Below, piece after piece: positions 25,781-35,146 of a stretch of DNA of 64,000 bases; positions within the stretch are counted from its first letter, which is position 1, and each line of letters starts with the position of its first letter. Location: contig CCNA01000006.1 of NCBI GenBank assembly GCA_000824805.1, positions 372,001 to 436,000 on the forward strand. The letters are read 5' to 3'. The stretch is from Mesorhizobium sp. SOD10 (GTDB taxonomy: Bacteria; Pseudomonadota; Alphaproteobacteria; Rhizobiales; Rhizobiaceae). The notes below the pieces were generated by a model that worked only from the letters and a program-made list of their open reading frames with translations, made no database searches and was not told where the DNA came from. Position numbers and translations under genes: made by a program.

Positions 25781-26977
25781 ATGCCAGGAACTCAAGGACC
25801 GCTGAACGCCTTCCTCGATCTGCGCCAAATGCCTGTGGCAAATGCGGAATTGGGCCCGCTCGCCGGCCTGCGCCTGGCCGTCAAGGACATCTATGACGTC
25901 GCCGGCTACCGCACCGGCTGCGGCAACCCGCAAAAATATGAGGAGGCGCATGCCGCCTCGCGCACGGCGCAAGCGGTGCAGACGATCCTCGATGCCGGCG
26001 CGCGATTCGTCGGCAAGACCCAGACCGATGAATTGGCGTTCTCGCTATTCGGCCAGAACGCGCATTTCCCCTTCCCGGTCAATCCCGCCGCGCCCGACCG
26101 CGTCACCGGCGGCTCCTCCTCGGGCTCGGCCGCCGCGGTCGCCGGCGGGCTGACGAACATCGCCACGGGCTCGGATACCGGCGGCTCGATCCGCGCGCCG
26201 GCAAGCTTCTGCGGCCTGATCGGACTGCGCACCACCCATGGCCGCATCTCGCTCGAGGGCACGATGAAGCTGGCATCGAGCTTCGACACTTTCGGCTGGT
26301 TCGCCGATGACATCGAGACCTATGAGGCGGTCGGCAAGCTACTGCTCGGCCGCGACCCGCACCAGCACCCGCTCAACCGTCCGCTATCGATTCGTTGGCT
26401 GGACGCCTTTGTCACGGGTCCGGCGGAAGCCGCCGAATATGCGCGCATGAAGGCGCTCGCAGCCGGCGTCATCGGCCAGCCGGTGGAGACCGAATACGCC
26501 TTCGCGTCGTTCCCCGACGAGCTTTACTGGTGCTTTCGTCGCTTGCAGGCCTTCGAGGCCTGGCGCGAGCATGGCCCCTGGATCTCGGCCGGCGGCCGCC
26601 TCAGCCCAGGCGTCGAGGAGCGTTTCGGCTTCGGCCGAACCATCGACGCCAAGACCGCGGCCACCGAAGCCGCGCGCCGCCTGGCGTTCCGGGCCGAGCT
26701 TGGGGCGCTGCTCGGCAACAACGGCTTTCTGGTGCTGCCGACCGTTCCCGGCGCGGCACCGCTTGCCGCCAGCACGCCGGAACAGTTCCAGGCCTATCGC
26801 GAAAGGGCGCTGCATCTCCTGTGCGTTTCGGGCCTTTCGGGCTTTCCGCAGATCACCTTGCCGATCGGCTCCGTCGAGGGCGCGCCCTTCGGCCTTTCGC
26901 TGCTCGGCCCTTCCGGCAGCGACGTTGCCCTGATACGGCTCGGCCGCAGGATTCTCGACGCGGCACGAAAGGCCTGA
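25781..26977 (+). CDS. Amidase (amidase-signature family)
   Basis: 398 residues. The Ser-cisSer-Lys catalytic triad is visible: Lys in GLRLAVKDIYDV (about residue 35), the cis-Ser in VTGGSSSGSAAAVAGG, and the nucleophile in TGSDTGGSIRAPASFCGLIG. Hydrolyses an amide, probably in the cytoplasm. Substrate unknown; indoleacetamide, allophanate-like or general amidase activities are all possible. A LysR gene follows after 2 nt, suggesting local regulation. Confidence 0.88.
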   Translation: MPGTQGPLNAFLDLRQMPVANAELGPLAGLRLAVKDIYDVAGYRTGCGNPQKYEEAHAASRTAQAVQTILDAGARFVGKTQTDELAFSLFGQNAHFPFPVNPAAPDRVTGGSSSGSAAAVAGGLTNIATGSDTGGSIRAPASFCGLIGLRTTHGRISLEGTMKLASSFDTFGWFADDIETYEAVGKLLLGRDPHQHPLNRPLSIRWLDAFVTGPAEAAEYARMKALAAGVIGQPVETEYAFASFPDELYWCFRRLQAFEAWREHGPWISAGGRLSPGVEERFGFGRTIDAKTAATEAARRLAFRAELGALLGNNGFLVLPTVPGAAPLAASTPEQFQAYRERALHLLCVSGLSGFPQITLPIGSVEGAPFGLSLLGPSGSDVALIRLGRRILDAARKA

Positions 26978-26979
26978 CC

Positions 26980-27879
26980 ATGGATACATTGACCCGTATG
27001 CGCGCCTTCATCGACGTGGTCGAGGCGGAAGGCTTTTCGGCCGCGGCGCGCAAGATCGGCCGCTCCAAGGCGCTCTTGTCGAAATATGTGCGCGAATTGG
27101 AGGACGAGCTCGGCGCGCTGCTCTTGAACCGCACCACACGCCAGTTCTCGCTGACCGAAGCCGGCCACACCTATTATCAGCGCGCCTCCGAGATCGTGCG
27201 CGAGGTCGACAGCCTCGCCGAGGCTGTGCGCCAGTCTTCCGGCGACGTCCGCGGCAGGATCAAGCTGTCGGCCGCCCGCACCTTCGCCGATGCGCCGATC
27301 GGCCAATCGCTGGTCGACTTCACCAGGCAGCATCCCGACATCGTGCTCGACATCCATCTCGACGACCGTTTCGTCGACCTGGTCGAGGAGGGCTTCGACC
27401 TTGCCGTGCGCATCTCGCGGCTGGAGAACTCCTCGCTGATCGCCAGGCGGCTGGCGCCGTTTTCGGTCAGGCTTTGCGCTTCGCCGGAGCTGATCGCCAA
27501 GCATGGCGCGCCGACGCGGCCGCAGGACCTCGCCAATATGCCCTGCATCGTCGACACCAACGGCCGCTCGCTGTCCAACTGGCGCTTCAAGGGTGAGGGC
27601 GAGGACTCCATCAGCGTCGCCGTTTCGGGTCCGATCGAGGTCAACAGCCCGATCGTGGCTAGAGCGGCCGCGCTTTCCGGCCTGGGCTTTGCCATGCTGC
27701 CGGATTTCATCGCCGCCCCCGATGTCGCATCCGGCAGGCTGGTCACCGCGCTCGACGACCGCATCCTCTCGGGTACCGGCATCTTCGCCGTCTATCCGCA
27801 CCGGCGTTATCTGCCGGCCAAGGTTCGCGTCTTCGTCGATTTCCTGGTGCACTGGTTCAGGACACGCGACACCGCCTGA
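26980..27879 (+). CDS. LysR-family transcriptional regulator
   Basis: 299 residues starting MDTLTRMRAFIDVVEAEGFS. N-terminal winged HTH (residues 1-60; SAAARKIGRSKALLSKYVRE) and C-terminal periplasmic-binding-like effector domain of the CrgA/AaeR subgroup. Start codon 2 nt after the amidase stop; the longer open frame upstream lies inside the amidase gene. Co-transcription with the amidase is unusual for LysR genes, which are more often divergent. Confidence 0.9.
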   Translation: MDTLTRMRAFIDVVEAEGFSAAARKIGRSKALLSKYVRELEDELGALLLNRTTRQFSLTEAGHTYYQRASEIVREVDSLAEAVRQSSGDVRGRIKLSAARTFADAPIGQSLVDFTRQHPDIVLDIHLDDRFVDLVEEGFDLAVRISRLENSSLIARRLAPFSVRLCASPELIAKHGAPTRPQDLANMPCIVDTNGRSLSNWRFKGEGEDSISVAVSGPIEVNSPIVARAAALSGLGFAMLPDFIAAPDVASGRLVTALDDRILSGTGIFAVYPHRRYLPAKVRVFVDFLVHWFRTRDTA

Positions 27880-27979
27880 TGCCTGCCATCCGCCCCAGGC
27901 AGCGCGCATCAACATGAAGCTGAGGCGGGCGTCCCAATTTCGCCCGCTTTATGTCAACCCTCGGGCTCGCTCCCGAGAG

Positions 27980-28070
27980 CAATTCCAGGAAAAGTGCGTA
28001 GCGGTTTTCCGTCCGGAATTGCGCAAAACAAATAGTTGGAGCGGGTCAGCGTGGAACGCAGAACCGCTCC
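27980..28070. repeat. Interspersed composite hairpin repeat, family A copy 2 (full length)
   Basis: Left hairpin with arms CAATTCC/GGAATTG (27980-28022) and inner GGAAAA/TTTTCC, an A-rich linker, then a right hairpin with arms GGAGCGG/CCGCTCC (28038-28070). Same architecture as the copy at 56685. Occupies most of the gap between the LysR gene and the DUF1007 gene. Confidence 0.85.
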
Positions 28071-28094
28071 AAGTCAATGGAATCGCGGCACGGA

Positions 28095-28763
28095 ATGCAT
28101 CTGAAACGGCAAGCAACCATGCTGGCTTCGGCCCTTGCGGCCACATTGGCCTCGGTCGAGCAGGCTGAGGTCCATCCACATGTCTTCGCCGAAGCCCGGC
28201 TCGACGTCATCCTCAGCCAGGATCACCAAAGTGTGACGGCGCTGCGCCACCTTTGGCGCTTCGACGACCTGTTTTCGAGTACAGTGATGATGGAGTTCGA
28301 CAAGAACTCCGATCTGAAACTGGACGATAAAGAGCTCAAGGAAGTGGCCGACACCGTCCATTCCTCGCTGGCCGAGTTCAACTATTTCCAGCTCGTCACC
28401 CAGGACGGCAAGGACGTGCCTATGGTGCCGCCGCCGCATCTGATGGCGAATTTCGACAACGACCAGCTGATCATCCTATTCGAGTCGCAGCCGAAGACGC
28501 CGATCAAGCTCGCGGGCAAGATCGACATCGGCGTCTACGATCCGACCTTCTACACCGCGATCGACTTCACCGACGACGCCAACCTCACCGTCAAAGGCCT
28601 GCCCTCGACCTGCACCAAGAAGGTCATCCGGCCCGATCCGGACGAGGCGATCAAGGAAAACCAGAAGACCCTGACGGACGCATTCTTCAACGATCCGACA
28701 GGCACCGACATGAGCAAGATCTTCGCCACCAAGCTCGAGTTGAACTGCCCGCCGGAAGGATGA
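28095..28763 (+). CDS. DUF1007 periplasmic protein, Ni/Co exporter partner
   Basis: 222 residues from the ATG at 28095; an in-frame ATG at 28077 is an alternative. N-terminal signal peptide (MLASALAATLASVEQAEVHP) and a DUF1007 domain with PHVFAEARLDVILSQDHQSV. DUF1007 proteins are typically encoded beside RcnA-type Ni/Co transporters and may bind metal in the periplasm. The stop overlaps the transporter start (ATGA). Confidence 0.87.
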   Translation: MHLKRQATMLASALAATLASVEQAEVHPHVFAEARLDVILSQDHQSVTALRHLWRFDDLFSSTVMMEFDKNSDLKLDDKELKEVADTVHSSLAEFNYFQLVTQDGKDVPMVPPPHLMANFDNDQLIILFESQPKTPIKLAGKIDIGVYDPTFYTAIDFTDDANLTVKGLPSTCTKKVIRPDPDEAIKENQKTLTDAFFNDPTGTDMSKIFATKLELNCPPEG

Positions 28764-29944
28764 TGATGAAACCGTCGCTACGCCTGGCGCTTAGCCTGCT
28801 GGCCGCCACTCTAGTGATCACGCATTTGCCTGTCGTGGCGCATGCGCAAAGCTCGCTCGGCATCGGCACCAATGATGGCATGGCACCGACTACGACGGGT
28901 CCGTTCGCCCATATCCTGATGTGGATCAATCTCAGGCAGCAGGAATTCTATCATTCGCTGGCCGCCGCCATGAAGGCGATGCGCCAGGACGGCAGCAAGC
29001 TCTGGCTTTTGATTGCGCTGTCCTTCGCCTATGGCATCTTCCACGCCGCCGGCCCCGGCCACGGCAAGGCGGTGATCTCGTCCTACATGGTCGCCAATGA
29101 AGTGGCGCTGAGGCGCGGCATCATGCTTTCCTTCGTCTCGGCGCTGCTGCAGGGCCTGACGGCGGTTGTCGTCATGATGCTTGCCTATTCCGCGCTGCGC
29201 GGCACCGCCATCTCGATGACCGACGCGGCCTGGTTCCTCGAAATCTCGAGCTATGTGCTGGTGACGCTGTTCGGCGCCTGGCTTTTGTGGCGCAAGCTCG
29301 GCCCGTCGATCCTGCGCCTGTTCGGCAGGACGCCTGCCTACAGCCTGTCGGCTGCCCATGCTGGCCATTCGCATGGCGGGGATTCCCATGCAGGCCACGC
29401 GCATGCCCATGCGCACGCCGCGCATTCCCATGCCCTGCACGCGCATGACGATCACGATCATCATGACCATTCGCACGCGCATGGCCACGATCATGGCGCG
29501 CATGATCACCACCGTCGCGCCGCGCACGGTCATGACCACCACGACCATAGCCCCGGCGAAGTCTGTGAGACCTGCGGCCATTCGCATGCGCCGGACCCGG
29601 CGATGCTGTCGGGTGACCGCTTCGACTGGAAGACCGCCTGGTCGGCGGTGGCCGCCGTCGGCATCCGCCCCTGCTCCGGCGCGCTGATCGTGCTGAGCTT
29701 CGCGCTGCTCAATGGATTATGGGTGGGCGGGCTGCTGTCGGTGCTGGCGATGTCGATCGGTACCGCGATCACCGTCTCGGCGCTGGCGACGATCGCCGTG
29801 ACAGCCAAGAACTGGGCCGTCTATTTCGCCGGCGACGGACGCATCGGCAACCGCATCCATTCGATCGTCGAGATCGGCGGCGCCGCCTTCATCTTCCTGG
29901 TCGGACTGCTGCTTCTGTCGGCCAGCCTGTCGGGCGGCGCCTGA
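28760..29944 (+). CDS. Nickel/cobalt transporter, RcnA/NicO family
   Basis: 394-residue inner-membrane protein with signal-like N-terminus, conserved FHAAGPGHGKAVISSYMVAN (about residues 94-113) and SAVAAVGIRPCSGALIVLSF later. Between them is a cytosolic loop (about 200-275) exceptionally rich in histidine, for example HAHAHAAHSHALHAHDDHDH, likely binding metal. Most NicO members of this kind export Ni or Co. GGAAGG precedes three successive ATG codons; overlaps DUF1007 by 4 nt. Confidence 0.9.
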   Translation: MMMKPSLRLALSLLAATLVITHLPVVAHAQSSLGIGTNDGMAPTTTGPFAHILMWINLRQQEFYHSLAAAMKAMRQDGSKLWLLIALSFAYGIFHAAGPGHGKAVISSYMVANEVALRRGIMLSFVSALLQGLTAVVVMMLAYSALRGTAISMTDAAWFLEISSYVLVTLFGAWLLWRKLGPSILRLFGRTPAYSLSAAHAGHSHGGDSHAGHAHAHAHAAHSHALHAHDDHDHHDHSHAHGHDHGAHDHHRRAAHGHDHHDHSPGEVCETCGHSHAPDPAMLSGDRFDWKTAWSAVAAVGIRPCSGALIVLSFALLNGLWVGGLLSVLAMSIGTAITVSALATIAVTAKNWAVYFAGDGRIGNRIHSIVEIGGAAFIFLVGLLLLSASLSGGA

Positions 29945-29950
29945 ACCCTG

Positions 29951-30925
29951 TCAGGCGATCTTCCCACCAAGCTCATCCTCGATATGCGCGCGGATGATCT
30001 CGTCGAAGCTCTTCTCAGCGGCGAAGCCGAGGTCCCTCGCCCGCTTCGCCTCGAAGCGTGTCGGCCAGCCCTTGACGATTGCCCATATCGTCTCGTCGGG
30101 CTGCTCGCGGATCCGCTTCGAGACCTCGGCGCCGGCGATGCGCTCCAGCGCCTCGATCTGCTCGCCGACGGTGACGGCAACGCCCGGCATTGTGAGGTTG
30201 CGGCGCGGACCGACCTTGTCGCCGTCGATTTCGGCCGCGTGGATGAGGAAATTCACCGCCGAGCGTGGGCTGGCATGTGTGTGCAGCACCGAGCGCGGCA
30301 CCGGCAGGATCGCTTCCTGCCCGGCGAGCGGCTCGCGGATGATGCCGGAGAAGAAGCTCGACGCCGCCTTGTTCGGCTTGCCGGGGCGCACGCAGATCGT
30401 CGGCAGCCGGATGCCGATGCCGTCGAAGAAGCCGCGCCGTGTGTAGTCGGCAAGCAGCGCTTCGCTCATCTGCTTCTGCGTGCCGTATGAGGTGAGCGGC
30501 GTCGGATGGAATTCGTCCGGAATGACGTCCGGGAACGGCGCGCCGAACACCGCGATCGACGAGGTGAAGACGAGGCGCGGCGCAAAGGCCGCCAGGCGCA
30601 CCGCGTCGAACAGCGCGCGCGTACCGTCGAGATTGACCCTGTAGCCCAGATCGAAATTGGCTTCCGCCTCGCCCGAGACGATGCCCGCCAGATGGAAGAT
30701 CACATCCGGGCGCGGAGCCACGAGGGCTGCCATGGCGCCGGGCGCGGATAGATCGCCGGTGTGGGTCGAGACATCGACACCCGCGAGCGCAGGCGCCTGC
30801 GGCGCCACGATGTCATGCAGGTCCAGCGCCGTAATTTTGCGGCCGCGCAAGGCGCCGTCCCTGGCGAGCCGCGCTATGAGCTTGCGGCCAACCATGCCGG
30901 CCGCGCCCGTGATCAGTATTCTCAT
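29951..30925 (-). CDS. NAD-dependent epimerase/dehydratase, D-erythronate dehydrogenase-like (DenD)
   Basis: 324 residues from the ATG at 30925. Extended SDR: MRILITGAAGMVGRKLIARL (GxxGxxG) and catalytic YGTQK. PRSVLHTHASPRSAVNFLIH resembles DenD/DltE-type enzymes that oxidise four-carbon sugar acids. Convergent with the Ni/Co exporter at a 6-nt gap. No other erythronate-pathway gene is adjacent, so the substrate is a family-level inference. Confidence 0.82.
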   Translation of the reverse strand: MRILITGAAGMVGRKLIARLARDGALRGRKITALDLHDIVAPQAPALAGVDVSTHTGDLSAPGAMAALVAPRPDVIFHLAGIVSGEAEANFDLGYRVNLDGTRALFDAVRLAAFAPRLVFTSSIAVFGAPFPDVIPDEFHPTPLTSYGTQKQMSEALLADYTRRGFFDGIGIRLPTICVRPGKPNKAASSFFSGIIREPLAGQEAILPVPRSVLHTHASPRSAVNFLIHAAEIDGDKVGPRRNLTMPGVAVTVGEQIEALERIAGAEVSKRIREQPDETIWAIVKGWPTRFEAKRARDLGFAAEKSFDEIIRAHIEDELGGKIA

Positions 30926-30927
30926 CT

Positions 30928-31134
30928 TCAGAGACCTTTCTTGCGTTGGCTGCGTCCGCGCAGCCACAGGACGACGAACAGCCCGACCATGAAGACCGCG
31001 GCGATGACGGCCGCCAGCACCGTCGATAGCTTGCCCGCGGCCAGCATGATGGCCGGCAGGAAATAGGCGGCGAGGCCGAACAGCAGCAATATCACCGCCG
31101 CGGCGATCGCCGCGTTCTTTGTCTCGCGGTCCAT
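30928..31134 (-). CDS. Small membrane protein of unknown function
   Basis: 68 residues with two predicted membrane segments (AAIAAAVILLLFGLAAYFLP and TVLAAVIAAVFMVGLFVVLW) and a basic C-terminus RGRSQRKKGL. Two nt upstream of the DenD-like gene, so probably co-transcribed. Not recognised. Confidence 0.7.
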   Translation of the reverse strand: MDRETKNAAIAAAVILLLFGLAAYFLPAIMLAAGKLSTVLAAVIAAVFMVGLFVVLWLRGRSQRKKGL

Positions 31135-31185
31135 CAGCGGGCGGTCCTCGTTTCGAGGCTGTTCGGTTTCATCGTCACGGCGGGA

Positions 31186-32181
31186 TCAGTGATAATGCCG
31201 GCGGTCGGCGGGCGCGCCATGCGCATGGTCGAGATCGTGGTGATGGTCATGCTCATCATGGCTGTCGGCGCATTGTCCGAACTCGGGCTCGACCGTGGCA
31301 TGGTCGATGCCGTGCTTGACCGCAAGCCGCTTTTTGATGGCGCTCACCGCGATATGCGGATCGACGCCGTCGTTCAGGCAGGCATGCAGCGTCGCCATGT
31401 TCGATGTCCCGTCGAGCGACCATACATGCATATGATGCACCTCGCGCACGCCCTTGACAGCGCCCTCGATGTCCTTGGCGATCAGGTCGCGGTCGAGGCT
31501 TGCCGGCACGCCTTCGAGCAGGACATGGGCCGCCTCGCGCATCAGCGACCATGCCGTCGACAGGATCAACAGCGACACCAGGACGGAGAGGATCGGATCG
31601 ATCGGCGTCCACCCCGTCGCCACGATGATGATGGCGGCGGCGATCGCCGCCGCGGAACCCAGCAGGTCGCCCAGCACATGCAGGATGGCGCCGCGCATGT
31701 TCAGGCTCTCGCGGTCTCCGCCATGCAGCACGAAGAAGGAGGCCACGTTGACCAGGAGACCTGCCACCGCCACCAGCAGCATCGGCCCGCCGAGCACCGG
31801 CGCCGGGTTCATCAGCCGCCCCCAGGCTTCGTAGACGATCCAGAGCGCGATGGCGAAGATGGCGATGCCGTTGGTGTAGGCGACCAGCGTCTTCACGCGG
31901 GCGAAGCCATAGGTGAGCCGGCCGGTGGCCGGACGCCCCGTCAGGTGGAAGGCATACCAGGCAAGGCCGAGCGCGATCGAATCGGCGAGCATATGGCCAG
32001 CATCCGCGAGCAGCGCCAGCGAGCCGGTGAGCAGACCGCCAAGCGCCTCGGCGACCATGAAGCCGCCAGTCAGGCAGGCCGCGATCAGCACCCGCTTCTT
32101 GTCGGTCGACCCATGCACATGGCCAGGGCCATGGCTGTGACCGGCCGGGCCATGATCGTGCGAAGCGTGGTCATGCGCCAT
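31186..32181 (-). CDS. Cation diffusion facilitator (CzcD/ZitB-like)
   Basis: 331-residue zinc-type efflux antiporter with six membrane segments. Metal-site motifs are HMLAD (helix 2) and HVLGD (helix 5). Histidine-rich N-terminus (MAHDHASHDHGPAGHSHGPG) and C-terminus (DEHDHHHDLDHAHG) bracket the core, and a C-terminal cytosolic ferredoxin-like domain contains VHHMHVWSLDGT. Second His-rich metal exporter within 4 kb. Confidence 0.92.
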   Translation of the reverse strand: MAHDHASHDHGPAGHSHGPGHVHGSTDKKRVLIAACLTGGFMVAEALGGLLTGSLALLADAGHMLADSIALGLAWYAFHLTGRPATGRLTYGFARVKTLVAYTNGIAIFAIALWIVYEAWGRLMNPAPVLGGPMLLVAVAGLLVNVASFFVLHGGDRESLNMRGAILHVLGDLLGSAAAIAAAIIIVATGWTPIDPILSVLVSLLILSTAWSLMREAAHVLLEGVPASLDRDLIAKDIEGAVKGVREVHHMHVWSLDGTSNMATLHACLNDGVDPHIAVSAIKKRLAVKHGIDHATVEPEFGQCADSHDEHDHHHDLDHAHGAPADRRHYH

Positions 32182-32234
32182 TGCCGAACTCCTGTCTTGC
32201 CGGCAAGCGGTTTCCCGCTTCCGGAAATCGTGGT

Positions 32235-32921
32235 CTATGCGCCGAAATCGGCGCGAAAATCCTCAAGCCGCCGCTTCTGGCCGCCTTCACTGTCGAAATT
32301 CGCCGGATCGAGCCAGCCTTCATAGGCTTTGCGCAAGGCCGGCCATTCCTTGTCGATGATCGAATACCACGCCGTATCGCGGTTTTCACCCTTGACCACA
32401 AGGTGCTGGCGAAAGATGCCTTCGAACTTGAAGCCGAAACGCTCGGCGGCGCGCTTCGAGGGTTCGTTGCGGTTGTTGCATTTCCACTCGTAACGGCGGT
32501 AGCCGAGATCGTCGAAAAGATATTTCGCGAACAGGAACTGCGCCTCGGTCGCAGCCGGCTTGCGCGAGACCAGCGGACCCCAATAGATGTTGCCGATTTC
32601 GCCGACGCCATTGTTGGCGTCGATGCGCATCAGCGTCTGCCGTCCGGCGATCTTGCCGCTTGCCTTGTCGATAACCGTGAAGAACAGCGGATCCTCGCTC
32701 GCTTCCGCCTTGTCGAGCCAAGGCTGGAAGGCGGCGCGGGTTTCCGGCGGGTAGTCGGGCAGCCAGGCGAAACGTCCGTCGGCATCGGAAACCGAGGAGG
32801 CCTCGTAGAGGCCGTCGCCATGCTTTGCCGCGCTCAGCGGCTCGAGCCTGACGGTGCGTCCCTCGATCGCCTTGCGTTCCGGCCGCGGGCGCGGCTGCCA
32901 ATTCTTCAGATCTTCCGACAC
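32235..32921 (-). CDS. GNAT-family acetyltransferase (RimJ/RimL-like)
   Basis: 228 residues. The domain begins RTVRLEPLSAAKHGDGLYEA and contains EIGNIYWGPLVSRKPAATEA and YRRYEWKCNNRNEPSKRAAE then RFGFKFEG, the standard acetyltransf_3 pattern. GTG at 32921 chosen because GGAG lies six nt upstream; TTG at 32933 is an alternative. Divergent from the aminotransferase. Confidence 0.85.
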   Translation of the reverse strand: MSEDLKNWQPRPRPERKAIEGRTVRLEPLSAAKHGDGLYEASSVSDADGRFAWLPDYPPETRAAFQPWLDKAEASEDPLFFTVIDKASGKIAGRQTLMRIDANNGVGEIGNIYWGPLVSRKPAATEAQFLFAKYLFDDLGYRRYEWKCNNRNEPSKRAAERFGFKFEGIFRQHLVVKGENRDTAWYSIIDKEWPALRKAYEGWLDPANFDSEGGQKRRLEDFRADFGA

Positions 32922-33003
32922 CGGCCACTCCAATCCGTTGACTTTTTCCAGCGGACGGTCACAAAAACGCTCGCTCACAGAAAGAACCACAGGGACGGGA
33001 AAA

Positions 33004-34188
33004 ATGCTCCACACCATCGCGGCCTTCGACCGTCTCGGCGAGGAAAACGCCTTCGCGGTGCTGGCCAGGGCCACCGCGCTTGCCCATCAGGGCCGCGACA
33101 TCATCAACCTCGGCATCGGCCAGCCCGACTTCAAGACGCCGCAGCACATTGTCGAGGCGGCGATCAAGGCGCTGCGCGACGGCCATCATGGCTATACGCC
33201 GGCAAACGGCCTCTTGGCCACCCGCGAGGCCGTGGTGCGCCGCACGCTGACTACCACCGGCGTCGAGGTGTCGCCCGAGAATGTGATGATCCTGCCCGGC
33301 GGCAAGCCGACCATGTTCGCCGCGATCCTGATGTTCGGCGAGGCCGGCACCGAGATCCTCTACCCCGATCCCGGCTTTCCGATCTATCGCTCGATGATCG
33401 AGTTCACCGGCGCCACGCCGGTGCCGGTGCCGATCCGCGAGGAGAACGGCTTTGCCTTCTCGGCCGACGAGACGCTGGCGCTGATCACGCCCAAGACCAG
33501 GCTGCTGATCCTCAACTCGCCCGCCAACCCGACCGGCGGCGTGACACCTCGCGCCGAGATCGAGAAGCTGGTCAAGGGCCTGGAGAAGCACCCTGAGGTC
33601 GCCGTCATGTCGGACGAGATCTACGACGTCATGACCTATGACGGCGAGACCCACTGCTCGCTGCTCAACTTCCCCGAAATCCGCGACAGGCTGATCGTGC
33701 TCAACGGCTGGTCGAAGACCTGGGCGATGACGGGCTGGCGCATGGGCTGGTCGATCTGGCCGAACGGCGACAAGGGCGCGCATCTCTATGACAAGGTGCG
33801 CAAGCTGGCCGTCAATTGCTGGTCCTGCGTCAACGCGCCGAGCCAGTTCGCCGGCATCGCGGCGATTGACGGCCCGCAGGACGACGTCGAGAAAATGATG
33901 CGCGCCTTCGACAACCGCAGGAAGATCGTGGTCGAAGGGCTGAATGCGCTTCCCGGCATTTCCTGCGTCACGCCGAAGGGCGCCTTCTACGCGTTCCCCA
34001 ACGTCTCGAAGACCGGCTGGAAGGCGAAGAAGCTTGCCTCGGCGCTGCTTGAGGATGCCGGCGTGGCGCTCATCGGCGGCCCCGACTTCGGCGTGCTCGG
34101 CGAAGGTTATATTCGCCTTTCCTATGCCAATTCCGAGGAGAACATCCTGCGCGCGCTGGAGCGGATCGAGACGTTTCTGAAGAAGTGA
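33004..34188 (+). CDS. PLP-dependent class I aminotransferase
   Basis: 394 residues beginning MLHTIAAFDRLGEENAFAVL. Fold-type I features: GIGQPDFKTP, NSPANPTGG, and the PLP lysine in LNGWSKTWAMTGWRMGWSIW. The substrate arginine region lies near GEGYIRLSYA. Aspartate/aromatic-type transaminase by family; precise substrate not assignable. Convergent with the next SDR at a 12-nt gap. Confidence 0.9.
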   Translation: MLHTIAAFDRLGEENAFAVLARATALAHQGRDIINLGIGQPDFKTPQHIVEAAIKALRDGHHGYTPANGLLATREAVVRRTLTTTGVEVSPENVMILPGGKPTMFAAILMFGEAGTEILYPDPGFPIYRSMIEFTGATPVPVPIREENGFAFSADETLALITPKTRLLILNSPANPTGGVTPRAEIEKLVKGLEKHPEVAVMSDEIYDVMTYDGETHCSLLNFPEIRDRLIVLNGWSKTWAMTGWRMGWSIWPNGDKGAHLYDKVRKLAVNCWSCVNAPSQFAGIAAIDGPQDDVEKMMRAFDNRRKIVVEGLNALPGISCVTPKGAFYAFPNVSKTGWKAKKLASALLEDAGVALIGGPDFGVLGEGYIRLSYANSEENILRALERIETFLKK

Positions 34189-34200
34189 TCCGTCAGGCGC

Positions 34201-34962
34201 TCACCCGCGCCCGACAAACGGCATCTTCGTCGCCATCACGGTCATGAACAGCACGTTGGCGTCGAGCGGCAGGCTCGCCATATGCAGCACCGCGTCGGCG
34301 ACGCGCTGCACGTCCATCACCGCCTCGGCGGCGATCGAGCCGTTGGCCTGCGGCACGCCGACCGTCATCGGCTGCGCCATCTCGGTCAGCGCGTTGCCGA
34401 TGTCGATCTGGCCGCAGGCGATGTCGAAGGGCCGGCCATCGAGCGCCAGCGTCTTGGTGAGCCCGGTGATCGCGTGCTTGGTCGCCGTGTAAGGCGCTGA
34501 GCCCGGGCGCGGCGCATAGGCCGACACCGAGCCGTTGTTGATGATGCGGCCACCCATCGGCTTCTGCCTTCGCATGGCGCCGAAGGCCGCGCGGGCGCAC
34601 AGGAATGAGCCGGTGAGGTTGACGCCGACGACATCATTCCAGACCTCGACCGGGATCTCGTCGATCAGCGTCGACTTGTAACCCATGCCGGCATTGTTGA
34701 AGAGCAGGTCGACACGGCCGAAGGCCTCGAGCACGGTCTCGAACATGTCGTCGACTTCCTCCGCCTTGCTGATGTCGCAGGCCACGGCCAATGCCTTGGC
34801 CTGCGTCTTGCCCGCGTCGGCGATCGCCTCTTCCAGCAGCGTCTTGCGGCGGCCGCAGAACACGGTGTTCCAGCCCGCCTGGAGCAGCGCCGTGGCGACG
34901 CTCTTGCCGATGCCGGTGCCGGCGCCGGTAACGATGGCGGTCTTCTCTGGTATGGCTGTCAT
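34201..34962 (-). CDS. SDR-family oxidoreductase
   Basis: 253 residues from the ATG at 34962, preceded by GGGAGGA. Classical SDR: TGAGTGIGKS cofactor motif, NNAGMG, catalytic Ser in NGSVSAYAPRPG, and YTATK. Late residues deviate from classical SDRs (GQIDIGNALTEMAQ). Substrate unknown. Confidence 0.88.
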   Translation of the reverse strand: MTAIPEKTAIVTGAGTGIGKSVATALLQAGWNTVFCGRRKTLLEEAIADAGKTQAKALAVACDISKAEEVDDMFETVLEAFGRVDLLFNNAGMGYKSTLIDEIPVEVWNDVVGVNLTGSFLCARAAFGAMRRQKPMGGRIINNGSVSAYAPRPGSAPYTATKHAITGLTKTLALDGRPFDIACGQIDIGNALTEMAQPMTVGVPQANGSIAAEAVMDVQRVADAVLHMASLPLDANVLFMTVMATKMPFVGRG

Positions 34963-35054
34963 CGCCGTCCTCCCGGTCATGCATGGAAAGACGTGGCATC
35001 GCAAATGCCGGGGATCATGGCAAGCCGGTGTTGGCGACAAAATGGAGGCCAACA

Positions 35055-35081
35055 AAAAGGGCGGCCATTGGCGACCGCCCC
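35055..35081 (-). terminator. Rho-independent terminator of the DUF533 transcript
   Basis: On the minus strand GGGCGG and CCGCCC form a stem (35080-35059) followed by a T-tract (35058-35054). It lies about 120 nt beyond the DUF533 stop. Another hairpin, CAGCGTTG/CAACGCTG (35181-35201), immediately follows that stop but lacks a T-tract. Confidence 0.75.
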
Positions 35082-35146
35082 GATCTGAACCGCGCTTGGG
35101 AGGAGGAAAAGCCCGTCCGACTGTTTAGAATGATGCGCTTGCTGAG

